Assembly (NCBI GenBank): GCA_018262455.1
Contig: JAGSPR010000247.1
Location: 1-9,884, forward strand
Source of the DNA: Deltaproteobacteria bacterium
GTDB taxonomy: Bacteria > Myxococcota > Polyangia > Haliangiales > Haliangiaceae
Direction: 5' to 3'
Length of the DNA stretch: 9,884 bases
A program made the position numbers and the translations under genes. Below the pieces are notes generated by a model. It saw only the letters and a list, made by a program, of their open reading frames with translations, was not told the DNA's origin and ran no database searches. This document shows positions 1 through 6,162 of the stretch, piece by piece; the stretch's first letter is position 1; every line of letters begins with the position of its first letter.

Positions 1-232
1 AACCCGGGCAAAGGATACCCATCTGGCATCACCCACGGACCGAGCAGGTCATCGAGAAGTCGGATCGTCGTCTGACTCGATCGCAGCTTCCCGGTCACGA
101 GGGTAGCCCGCTCGGAGATGTTCGTAGCCGGTCCGTCCCCCGAGGGTTGCGCCGGGCATGTACGATCGCAGAGATGAACGAGGGCACGCGGCGCGGTGCA
201 TCCATCACCGCGCCCGCGAGTCCGTCGGCATC
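1..232. other. Left flank with no convincing gene
   Basis: No reading frame here shows the strong G/C third-position bias of the neighbouring genes. One plus frame is open from base 3 to a TGA at 234-236, and its last 20 codons could be read from an ATG at 174. It would overlap the kinase ATG at 233 as ATGA, but only about two thirds of its third positions are G/C and the peptide is not recognisable. On the minus strand a frame open to the window edge (GTG at 98 down to base 1) gives a more protein-like peptide; it is discussed as a finding. The promoter of the kinase at 233 probably lies here, but I see no clear -35/-10 pair. Confidence 0.4.
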
Positions 233-1960
233 ATGACCGACGGATCATCCGCAGCACAGGCCGCCGTCCTCGAGCCGGCCGCACTCGAGCGGGTCCGCCT
301 GCTCGCGCCGATGCTGTTCGGAGCCATGGTGGGCTGGTTCGTGATCCTCGAGCTCGCCGCCCCGATCGCGCCCATGGTCGAGGTGGGGTGGGTGCTGATT
401 GCCAGCCTCGTGGGGATCCTCGCGCTGGTCGCCCGACGACCCGCCGCGCGCGGATGGGGGCACCTGCTGCTGACGGCGCTGTGGTGCGCTCCCGTGGTCA
501 GTACGCTGACGGCCGACTGGAGCGCTCCCACCCCGCTCTACACGATGCTGCTCACGATGGAGATGGTGGGGGCGGTGGCGCTGCTCGATACCCGCTGGCT
601 GCTCGGCGCGATGATCGCGGTGCAGGCGGCGTGGATCGCGCTCAGCCTGCGCGGCAGCAGCTCGGAGGCCGCGGTGAGCATCCTGACGGTGCTGACAGCC
701 CAGGGGTTCGCGATCGTGATGCAGATCGTGTTGCGCCGCGCGCTGCTGGCCCACGCCTCGACCGCGGAGCGGCTGCGCGTGCAGCTCGCAGAACGCACGC
801 GGCTAGAAGATCAGCTCCTCCACTCCCAGCGCATGGAAGCGGTCGGCACGCTCGCGGCGGGCCTGGCGCACGACATGAACAACGTGCTGGCCTCGATCGC
901 CAGCTTCGCGGGACTGCTCGACGCCGAGGTCGCGTCGCCGGAGGGCCGCGCGGACCTCGATCAGATCGTCGCGCAGTCGTTGCGCGGCGCCGAGCTCACG
1001 CGCGGCCTGCTTGCGTTCAGCCGGCGTGGCCAGTATCGCAAGCAAACGATCCGGCTCGATGACATCGTGCTCGAGGTCCTGCCGATCCTCGTCCGGACGC
1101 TGCCGCGCACGATCGAGATTCGCGATCGGCTGCACGGCGGCAAGGTGTGTGTCGACGGCGATCCGATCCAGCTGGGGCAGGTGCTCATCAACCTCGGGAT
1201 CAACGCCGCGGATGCGATGGACAGCCAGGGCACGTTCACGATCGCGGCGGACATCGTCGAGCTGGGGGCCGAGGCCGCGACCGCCCTCGCCGTTCCCGCG
1301 GGTCGCTACGCTCGGCTCGAGGTGACCGATGGAGGCTGCGGGATGGACGAAGCAACGCGCCGTCGCGTGTTCGAGCCGTTCTTCACCACCAAGGCCGCCG
1401 GCGAGGGGACCGGCCTCGGCCTGTCCACGGTGTGGGGCATCGTGCACGCGCACGATGGCGCGATCAGCGTCCGATCTTCCCCGGGCGCCGGTGCGACCTT
1501 CTCGATCCACCTGCCGGTGACCGAGGCGACGACCCCCACGCGCTCGTTGCCGGTGATCATGCGATCCGGACCGCTCGAGCGGATGGGGACCGTGCTGATC
1601 GCCGATGACGAGCCTGCCGTGCGTGCCGGCACCGCGCGGATCCTCCAGCGCATGGGGCTGACCGCGATCCAGGCGGCCGATGGAGAGGACGCCCTGCAGC
1701 AGTACCGCGAGCACCAGGCAGTGATCGATCTCGTCATCCTCGACATGGGGATGCCAGGCATGGGCGGCGCAGCGTGCTTTCGCAAGCTCCGCGAGATCAG
1801 CCAGGTTCCGGTGCTGATCGCGACCGGCTACGCGGTCGAGGCCGAGGTCCAGAAGATGATCGCGAGCGGGGCGGCGCTGATCGAAAAGCCATTCCCGTCC
1901 ACCGACCTCATCCGGGAGGTCACGCGCTTGCTCAAGGCCTCGAAGTCTCGACCCGGGTAA
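233..1960 (+). CDS. Membrane-bound hybrid sensor histidine kinase (6 TM-HisKA-HATPase-REC)
   Basis: This is an inner-membrane hybrid histidine kinase of 575 residues. It should autophosphorylate on a conserved His and pass the phosphate to its own C-terminal receiver. About six hydrophobic segments lie at residues 23-171 with very short loops, so the sensor is probably membrane-embedded rather than periplasmic; I do not recognise a named sensor family. A short charged helix (172-200) leads into the DHp H-box LAHDMNN (His213). The ATPase domain has the N-box around Asn320, G1 DGGCG (366-370), F-box FEPFFTTK (380-387) and G2 GEGTGLGLS (390-398), so it looks catalytically complete. The receiver (about 452-573) has Asp458/Asp459, phosphoacceptor Asp504, Thr531 and Lys552. 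The start at 233 is preferred; an in-frame ATG at 158, with GAGGG 11 nt upstream, would add 25 Arg/His-rich residues unlike a normal N-terminus. No DNA-binding output is present. The gene ends 26 bp from the convergent response regulator, so pairing with that regulator is possible but unproven. Confidence 0.9.
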   Translation: MTDGSSAAQAAVLEPAALERVRLLAPMLFGAMVGWFVILELAAPIAPMVEVGWVLIASLVGILALVARRPAARGWGHLLLTALWCAPVVSTLTADWSAPTPLYTMLLTMEMVGAVALLDTRWLLGAMIAVQAAWIALSLRGSSSEAAVSILTVLTAQGFAIVMQIVLRRALLAHASTAERLRVQLAERTRLEDQLLHSQRMEAVGTLAAGLAHDMNNVLASIASFAGLLDAEVASPEGRADLDQIVAQSLRGAELTRGLLAFSRRGQYRKQTIRLDDIVLEVLPILVRTLPRTIEIRDRLHGGKVCVDGDPIQLGQVLINLGINAADAMDSQGTFTIAADIVELGAEAATALAVPAGRYARLEVTDGGCGMDEATRRRVFEPFFTTKAAGEGTGLGLSTVWGIVHAHDGAISVRSSPGAGATFSIHLPVTEATTPTRSLPVIMRSGPLERMGTVLIADDEPAVRAGTARILQRMGLTAIQAADGEDALQQYREHQAVIDLVILDMGMPGMGGAACFRKLREISQVPVLIATGYAVEAEVQKMIASGAALIEKPFPSTDLIREVTRLLKASKSRPG

Positions 1961-1986
1961 GCGACCTCTTCAGCGCACTCGGCGTG

Positions 1987-2373
1987 CTACTCGGTTGGAA
2001 GCTGCGAGCGCACGAGGATCTCCAGCGAGGTCCGCAGCTTCTCGTCATCCCACGGCTTCTTGAAGTAGCGATGCACGGCGCCTTCATTGACAGCGCGCAC
2101 GACCACCTCCAGGTCCTGGTTGCCGGTGACCAGGAAGCGCACGGTTCGTGGGTATTGCAGCCGCACGTGCTGAAGCAGGTCGAGCCCCGTCGTTGATGCC
2201 CCGAGCGAGTAATCGCTGACGATCGCGTCGAACGCACGGGACTTGAGTGCCTCGATCGCCTCGTCCGGCGAGCCCACTTCGACGACGAGGTTGCCGCGCA
2301 ACGTGCGCCGCATCGCCGCTCGGATGTCCGGCTCGTCGTCACAGATCAGGATCGTATAGGACACACCTAACAT
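1987..2373 (-). CDS. Single-domain response regulator (REC only)
   Basis: This 128-residue cytoplasmic protein consists of one CheY-like receiver domain and nothing else. The acidic pair is Asp12/Asp13 (ICDDEPD), the phosphoacceptor is Asp54 (IVSDYSLG), the switch Thr is Thr83 (LVTGNQD) and the conserved Lys is Lys106 (YFKKPWDD). The segment from the switch Thr to KPWDD, with its AVNEG stretch, is typical of receivers that elsewhere are joined to HD-GYP or kinase modules. Here the protein stops after helix 5, so it should act by protein contact or as a phosphate relay. The frame is open further upstream (to 2520), but that part overlaps the kinase gene and reads as low-quality sequence. The ATG at 2373 lies just before the first beta strand, with GAGG 10 nt and GGAG 2 nt upstream. 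It begins 16 nt after the stop of the REC-HisKA kinase on the same strand, so the two almost certainly share a transcript and the kinase is the likely phosphodonor. Confidence 0.88.
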   Translation of the reverse strand: MLGVSYTILICDDEPDIRAAMRRTLRGNLVVEVGSPDEAIEALKSRAFDAIVSDYSLGASTTGLDLLQHVRLQYPRTVRFLVTGNQDLEVVVRAVNEGAVHRYFKKPWDDEKLRTSLEILVRSQLPTE

Positions 2374-2389
2374 TACTCCGAATCCTCGA

Positions 2390-3502
2390 TCACGAGCGAC
2401 CCGGAAGCCGCAGCACGAAGCAGGGCCCCTCGGACGCGGCTTCGTAGTCGATTCGCCCACTATGGGCTTCGGCCACGAGCCGGCAGAAGTACAGGCCCAT
2501 GCCGCGCTTGCCCCCGCCACCCCGCACGTACTTGCCGAACAGCGTGCCGCGGATGTTCTCGGGGACCTGGGGGCCGGAGTTACTCACCGCGATGATGATG
2601 CTGTCGGGGTCATTCCACCGTCGGCCCGAGACCGTGATCGTGCCGCCTTGACTGCAGTACCGCGAGGCGTTGCCGACGAGATTATGCAGCACCCGCTCGA
2701 CCAGCGCGGTGTCGAATCGGGCGTCGAGCCCGTCCGGACAATCGATCTTGATCGTGACACCTCGGGTGATCGAGGACGCGTTGACCTCGAGCACCGACTC
2801 GAGCACGTCTTGCACCCGGACGCGCGTGACCACGGGCTTGACGGCTGCGTCTTCGAACCGCGCCACATCGACGAAGTTCGCGACGAGTCCGGACATCCGA
2901 CGCAGCGATCGGATCGTCGTCGCGAGCGCGTCGTTCTGATCTTGATCGAGCGAGACCTCCTCGTGGAGGTACCCCAGGTTCGACAGCGCCACGGCGAGGC
3001 CGTTGTTGAGGTCGTGGGCGACGAGTGCCGCCGCCTCCGCGCCGTACGTCATCCGGCGATCCGCGACCTCCATCGCCAGTCGCACCTCGACGAACGCGCT
3101 CTGCTTGCGCGTCGCCGCGGCCAGCCGACGCTTCAGCTCGGAGAGGCCCGTGGGCTTCACCACGAAGTCATCGGTGCCGGCATCAAAGGCATCACGCCGG
3201 TTCGCCTCGTCGTCGTGGCCGGTCATCACGATCACGTGGACCGCCGGGCCGCTTTGCTGCTTGAGATGCCGGATGACGTCGAGGCCGCTGGTCGGCATCT
3301 CGAGATCGACGATCGCGACGTCGGGCGGCGTCTCCAGGGCCTGCGCGATCGCGCGTGTGCCATCGTGCGCGGTGACCACCTGATAACCCGCGGTCGACAG
3401 CCCGATCGCCATCTGTCGGCAGATCAACTCGTCATCATCGACGATCAACACGCGAACGCCTTGTGGCGCCGATTCGCCCGCACCAGCCTGATCAGACAAC
3501 AT
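2390..3502 (-). CDS. Cytoplasmic hybrid histidine kinase with N-terminal receiver (REC-HisKA-HATPase)
   Basis: This 370-residue soluble kinase lacks membrane segments and is probably driven by phosphorylation of its own N-terminal receiver. The receiver (about 16-132) has Asp22/Asp23/Asp24, phosphoacceptor Asp66 (IVDLEMP), Thr94 and Lys116. A linker helix leads to the H-box VAHDLNN (His163). The ATPase domain has an N-box at Asn274/Asn278 (NLVGNASRY). Its G1 motif is atypical: NSGP (308-311) stands where DxG is usual, so the adenine-contacting Asp is an Asn. The F-box region is LFGKYVRG and G2 is KRGMGLYFC, a shortened lid. Similar NSGP-type kinases are known, so activity is possible but may be altered. 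The start at 3502 (ATG, AAGGA 2 nt upstream) is chosen. An ATG at 3550 would add 16 residues and overlap the divergent kinase gene. The response regulator at 2373-1987 follows 16 nt downstream and is the likely partner. Confidence 0.88.
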   Translation of the reverse strand: MLSDQAGAGESAPQGVRVLIVDDDELICRQMAIGLSTAGYQVVTAHDGTRAIAQALETPPDVAIVDLEMPTSGLDVIRHLKQQSGPAVHVIVMTGHDDEANRRDAFDAGTDDFVVKPTGLSELKRRLAAATRKQSAFVEVRLAMEVADRRMTYGAEAAALVAHDLNNGLAVALSNLGYLHEEVSLDQDQNDALATTIRSLRRMSGLVANFVDVARFEDAAVKPVVTRVRVQDVLESVLEVNASSITRGVTIKIDCPDGLDARFDTALVERVLHNLVGNASRYCSQGGTITVSGRRWNDPDSIIIAVSNSGPQVPENIRGTLFGKYVRGGGGKRGMGLYFCRLVAEAHSGRIDYEAASEGPCFVLRLPGRS

Positions 3503-3527
3503 GTTCCTTGCTAGTATATCGCTGGCG
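3503..3527. promoter_or_regulatory. 25-bp divergent gap with overlapping -10-like elements
   Basis: This is the gap between the start of the REC-HisKA kinase (minus, ATG at 3502) and the Ser/Thr kinase (plus, ATG at 3528). It contains an A/T-rich core, 3512-3519. On the minus strand it reads TATACT (3518 to 3513); on the plus strand it reads TAGTAT (3512-3517). Both resemble -10 hexamers and lie only a few bases upstream of the two start codons, which would give almost leaderless transcripts. No convincing -35 element is visible on either side. The true promoters could instead lie inside the opposing coding regions. Confidence 0.3.
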
Positions 3528-4793
3528 ATGGCCAGTGGCGGTGTTTCCAACGATCCGCAACGGGTGGCCGATGTCGCGCTCGCGGCAGCCGTCCGCGCAA
3601 GTGCCGACGCGGTCTACATCGAACCGGATGCGAGCCACTCCGACTATGTGATCAGCATCGAGCGTGGGTCTCACGTGCTCGCGACGGTGCCGCTCGATGC
3701 CCAGCTCGGAGCTGCCGTGATCGCGCGGCTCGCGTTCATCGCCGACCTCGATCTCGCCGCCGCCCACACTTCGAGCGCGGTCGTGCCGGTGCGCTCGGGC
3801 AACCGCGAAGCCGAGGTCGTGATCACGGTGCGACCGGGCGCCGAGCTCCGCGCCGATCTCATGGTCACGCGGCAGCGTGGCAAGGCCGGCGGGGTCTCGC
3901 AGCTCCCCTCGTCGGTCACCGGCCCGGAGCCGGGAAACGTCATCGGCCAGTATCGCGTCCTCGAGTTCCTCGGAGAGGGCGGGATGGGGACGGTGTTCTC
4001 GGTCGAGCACGTCGCGCTCGGGCGCAAGTACGCCCTCAAGGTGCTGCGGGTGAAGGTCGTCGAGCACGATGTCACGGCCTCGCAGCGGTTTCTCCGCGAG
4101 GCGCGCACGGCAGCCCGGGTCCACCACGCCAACATCGTCGACGTCTTCGACTTCGGTTACCTACCCGATACCCGGCCGTACTTCGTCATGGAGCTGCTCG
4201 AGGGCGAGAGCCTCGCCGATCGGGTCGAGCGAGGGGCCTTGCCTCCCGCCGAGGTCGTGGCCATCGCGCGTCAGCTCGGCGAGGCGCTTGCCGCGGCCCA
4301 CGAGCGTGGCGTCATCCACGCGGACGTCACGCCCTCGAACGTGCTCGTCATCGGAGGCCACGACGAGATGCACGTCAAGCTGGTCGACTTCGGGCTGGCC
4401 GAGCTCGCGAGCGAGGGGCTTCGCGACGAGAACCCCGAGTTCGTGCTCGGCACACCCGCCTACATCTCGCCCGAACAGCTACGAGGTCTGGCGCCCACCG
4501 ATCGATCGGATCAGTATGGCCTCGGCGCCGTGCTCTTCGAGTTGCTCACCGGTCACCCGCCCTACGAGCACGACGATCTGCGCAAGCTGTGCCTCATGCA
4601 CATCCAGGCGCCGATCCCCCTGGTCGAGAGCCCGCACGGCCCGCTGCCGCCCAAGCTCGCGGATCTCGTCACCACGTGTCTGCAGAAGCTGCCGCAGGCG
4701 CGGTTTCCCGGGATCCGCGCACTCCTCGCGGCCCTTGGCGAGATCGAAAAGGTCACCGATCGCCGGGGCTGGCGACGCTGGCTGTCGAGCTGA
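3528..4793 (+). CDS. Ser/Thr protein kinase with GspE/PilB-like N-terminal domain
   Basis: This 421-residue cytoplasmic protein has a Hanks-type kinase domain at about 140-402 and no membrane helix or PASTA repeats. Kinase motifs are the Gly-rich loop LGEGGMGTVF (148-157), the ATP Lys171 (YALKVL), the helix-C Glu191, DFG at 287-289, GTPAYISPEQ (308-317) and Asp328 of SDQYG. The catalytic loop reads HADVTPSN (264-271): Asp266 and Asn271 are kept, but the Arg of HRD is Ala265 and the Lys of DLKP is Thr268, making it a non-RD kinase. Residues about 8-112 look like the N-terminal region of type II secretion/type IV pilus ATPases: an alanine-rich helix, then SADAVYIEP (compare ASDIHIEP), then IARLAFIADLDLA (compare IKxLAxLDIA). 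No Walker motifs follow, so this would be a recruited binding domain; the match is by eye. The start at 3528 is preferred over ATG 3501, which lies inside the divergent gene's start. The response regulator gene follows after 15 nt, implying an operon that links Ser/Thr and His-Asp signalling. Confidence 0.88.
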   Translation: MASGGVSNDPQRVADVALAAAVRASADAVYIEPDASHSDYVISIERGSHVLATVPLDAQLGAAVIARLAFIADLDLAAAHTSSAVVPVRSGNREAEVVITVRPGAELRADLMVTRQRGKAGGVSQLPSSVTGPEPGNVIGQYRVLEFLGEGGMGTVFSVEHVALGRKYALKVLRVKVVEHDVTASQRFLREARTAARVHHANIVDVFDFGYLPDTRPYFVMELLEGESLADRVERGALPPAEVVAIARQLGEALAAAHERGVIHADVTPSNVLVIGGHDEMHVKLVDFGLAELASEGLRDENPEFVLGTPAYISPEQLRGLAPTDRSDQYGLGAVLFELLTGHPPYEHDDLRKLCLMHIQAPIPLVESPHGPLPPKLADLVTTCLQKLPQARFPGIRALLAALGEIEKVTDRRGWRRWLSS

Positions 4794-4808
4794 CGTGACG
4801 AGCTGAAC

Positions 4809-5384
4809 ATGGCAAACAACCCATTGGTCGTGTGTGTCGATGATGACGAGGCGATGCTCGGCACCGTCGTGCGCTGTCTGCGTCGCGAACCGATCGAGCT
4901 CCGGTCCACGCTGTCCGCCAGCGAGGCGCTCGGGTGGATCGCGTCCGACGAGGTCGCGGTCCTCCTGTCGGACTACGACATGCCCGAGATGACGGGCGCC
5001 CAGCTCGCCGGGCACGCGCGGCGGCTGCGGCCCGAGACCGTGCGGATCTTGCTGACCGGTCAGCGCAACCTCGCAACCGCGATCGACGGCATCAACCAGG
5101 GCGAGATCTTCCGGTTCCTCAACAAGCCGTTCGACAACGACCAGCTGCGAGCAGCCGTGACTGCGGGCGTGGCCCGCAACCGCGAGCTCCTCGCGATGTC
5201 GGGCGATCGCGAGCGGCGGCAGCGACGAGAGCAGCTGCGCACGGCACTCGAGGCCGAGTACCCCGGGATCTCCCACGTCGATCGCGCTGCCGGTGGATGC
5301 TACGAGGCCACCGCCGATCCATGGGGCGAGGCGATCGCGCTCGAGCTGCCCGGGTTGACCGCAAAGCTCGAGACCAGCTCGTGA
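4809..5384 (+). CDS. Response regulator, REC plus short C-terminal tail
   Basis: This is a 191-residue cytoplasmic response regulator. The receiver covers about 5-125, with Asp11/Asp12, phosphoacceptor Asp55 (LLSDYDMP), Thr83 (LLTGQ) and Lys106 (FLNKPFDN). The AINQGEIFRFLNKP-type segment resembles receivers found with HD-GYP phosphodiesterases, but no HD-GYP domain is present. After a charged helix (128-150) comes a tail with the motif EAEYPGIS (148-155) and a small beta-like stretch ending in GEAIALELP. From memory, similar tails follow receivers of this group, but I cannot assign a function. The gene starts 15 nt after the Ser/Thr kinase stop and its TGA overlaps the GTG of the next gene (GTGA at 5381-5384), so the three are probably co-translated. 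It is distantly similar to the other small regulator in the window (2373-1987). The likely phosphate source is the kinase-like protein encoded next or one of the hybrid kinases; it may also be a Ser/Thr kinase substrate, which is inference. Confidence 0.87.
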   Translation: MANNPLVVCVDDDEAMLGTVVRCLRREPIELRSTLSASEALGWIASDEVAVLLSDYDMPEMTGAQLAGHARRLRPETVRILLTGQRNLATAIDGINQGEIFRFLNKPFDNDQLRAAVTAGVARNRELLAMSGDRERRQRREQLRTALEAEYPGISHVDRAAGGCYEATADPWGEAIALELPGLTAKLETSS

Positions 5385-6010
5385 CCGAGCTCGGCCACCT
5401 CGACGACGAAGGTCGTCCGTGCGCGCGCCACGGCGCAGCCTCGCTCGATGCCATCCTGCACCTCGCCGCGATCGGATCGCGGGTCGCGGGCTTCAACCAT
5501 GACCTTGCCTCGAAGCTGCAGGGCTTGATGATGGCCCTCGACGAGATCGCCGAGCTGTCGCCGGCCGATACCGACATCGCGCGCGCCGCCGAGCTCGCGC
5601 ACGCCGTCTCCAAGGAGCTCAACAAGTTGCTCGCCAGCAACCGGGCCCTGGCGAAGCCACCGGTGCGCGCGCCGATCGCGCTGACGGAGCTCGCGACCCA
5701 TGCCTCGGCGCGGTCTGGCGTGACCCTGCAGGGCAAGCTTCCCGACGCCCAGCTCGAGCTCCCGGTTCCGCTCGTGACCCATGCGCTCGCGCTCGTGCTC
5801 GACGCGGCGGCCGGACCTGGTCGCAGCCGGATGCTCGATGTCACGGCGCAGCTCGCCGGTGCGTGCGTGGAGCTGCGCGTGACCGCCCCGATCCTGGCGA
5901 GCGACGCGAACGCGTCACTCGCGCTCGCCTCCTGGGTGTTCGCGCGCGAGGGCGGTCAGCTTCGGTGCGACGGCGAGTGCGTGATCGTGCGGCTGCCGAT
6001 CGTCACCTGA
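5381..6010 (+). CDS. Histidine-kinase-like protein with degenerate ATPase domain; candidate phosphotransferase
   Basis: This 209-residue soluble protein has a DHp-like helical hairpin (about 22-92) and a C-terminal region that still follows the order of a GHKL ATPase domain (about 97-208). The putative phospho-His is His40 in GFNHDLASKL. The ATPase signature residues are missing. The N-box position reads LVTHALALVLDAAA with no Asn, the G1 position reads ELRVTAPIL with no DxGxG, and no G2 GxGLGL lid is visible. The closing segment, LALASWVFAREGGQLRC and then VIVRLPIV, aligns with the last helix and strands of kinases. It is therefore unlikely to bind ATP and may be a dimeric phosphotransfer protein in the manner of ChpT or Spo0B, or a scaffold. 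The GTG at 5381 gives a GTGA overlap with the response regulator, which argues for coupled translation and a direct partnership. The frame is open further upstream to 4934, but that part is antiparallel-free shadow of the regulator gene and is excluded. ChpT-like identity is inference. Confidence 0.8.
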   Translation: MTELGHLDDEGRPCARHGAASLDAILHLAAIGSRVAGFNHDLASKLQGLMMALDEIAELSPADTDIARAAELAHAVSKELNKLLASNRALAKPPVRAPIALTELATHASARSGVTLQGKLPDAQLELPVPLVTHALALVLDAAAGPGRSRMLDVTAQLAGACVELRVTAPILASDANASLALASWVFAREGGQLRCDGECVIVRLPIVT

Positions 6011-6154
6011 GCGGTCTCCCTCCGCGGGAAGCCGGAGATCCCGACCTCATTGATGATGTCTTGATCTCGCGCGCGCATATCGGCGATTGCATCGCGGCGT
6101 TCGATAGCCGAAGGTTGAATCGTATGCCGTGGACGTTCGGCTGGAGAACGGGAC
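6011..6154 (+). other. 144-bp non-coding gap ahead of the PAS kinase
   Basis: The stretch 6041-6130 is about 44% A+T, clearly richer than the flanking genes, and probably carries the promoter or leader of the downstream kinase. TTGATG (6050-6055) and TTGATC (6061-6066) could be -35 elements, but no -10 hexamer sits at a normal distance. A weak stem (GGTCTCC 6013-6019 with GGAGATC 6034-6040, one G-U pair, 14-nt loop) follows the upstream stop but has no T-run. A possible 12-codon leader reading frame (6124-6162) lies at the end. Confidence 0.4.
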
Positions 6155-6162
6155 TTGGCTGA
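6124..6162 (+). CDS. Possible 12-residue leader peptide overlapping the kinase start (speculative)
   Basis: An ATG at 6124 preceded by GAAGG (6110-6114, 9 nt spacing) opens a frame reading MPWTFGWRTGLG and then TGA at 6160-6162. It overlaps the TTG start of the PAS kinase (6155) by 8 nt, an arrangement compatible with translational coupling. A 12-codon frame arises easily by chance in GC-rich DNA and the peptide matches nothing I know, so this is recorded only as a candidate. Confidence 0.12.
   Translation: MPWTFGWRTGLG
6143..6146 (+). promoter_or_regulatory. Shine-Dalgarno GGAG that decides the TTG start at 6155
   Basis: GGAG lies 8 nt before TTG 6155. The frame has an in-frame TGA at 6116-6118 and no ATG or GTG between it and 6155. 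The only alternative start is ATG 6197, which has no comparable ribosome binding site. Confidence 0.55.

Noticed and set aside
803..1714. 303-codon minus-strand frame inside the membrane kinase
   Set aside because: Antisense shadow of the DHp, ATPase and receiver coding sequence; no ribosome site or recognisable domain.
1961..1986. Bidirectional terminator between the convergent genes
   Set aside because: The 26 bp contain no inverted repeat longer than about three bases and no T-run.
2462..3514. 350-codon plus-strand frame opposite the REC-HisKA kinase
   Set aside because: It is rich in His, Arg, Asp and Val with no domain signal and lies exactly antisense to a kinase with clear motifs; long shadow frames are expected at this GC content.
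3503..3550. Longer start for the REC-HisKA kinase at ATG 3550
   Set aside because: It would add 16 residues not needed by the receiver fold and overlap the start of the divergent Ser/Thr kinase; ATG 3502 has AAGGA just upstream.
4934..5380. Upstream extension of the degenerate kinase gene
   Set aside because: The frame is open, but this part overlaps the response regulator out of frame and translates to Arg-rich sequence; the GTG at 5381 with a GTGA overlap is the sensible start.
6013..6040. Terminator after the degenerate kinase gene
   Set aside because: The seven-pair stem has a 14-nt loop and no T-run, so it is too weak to call.
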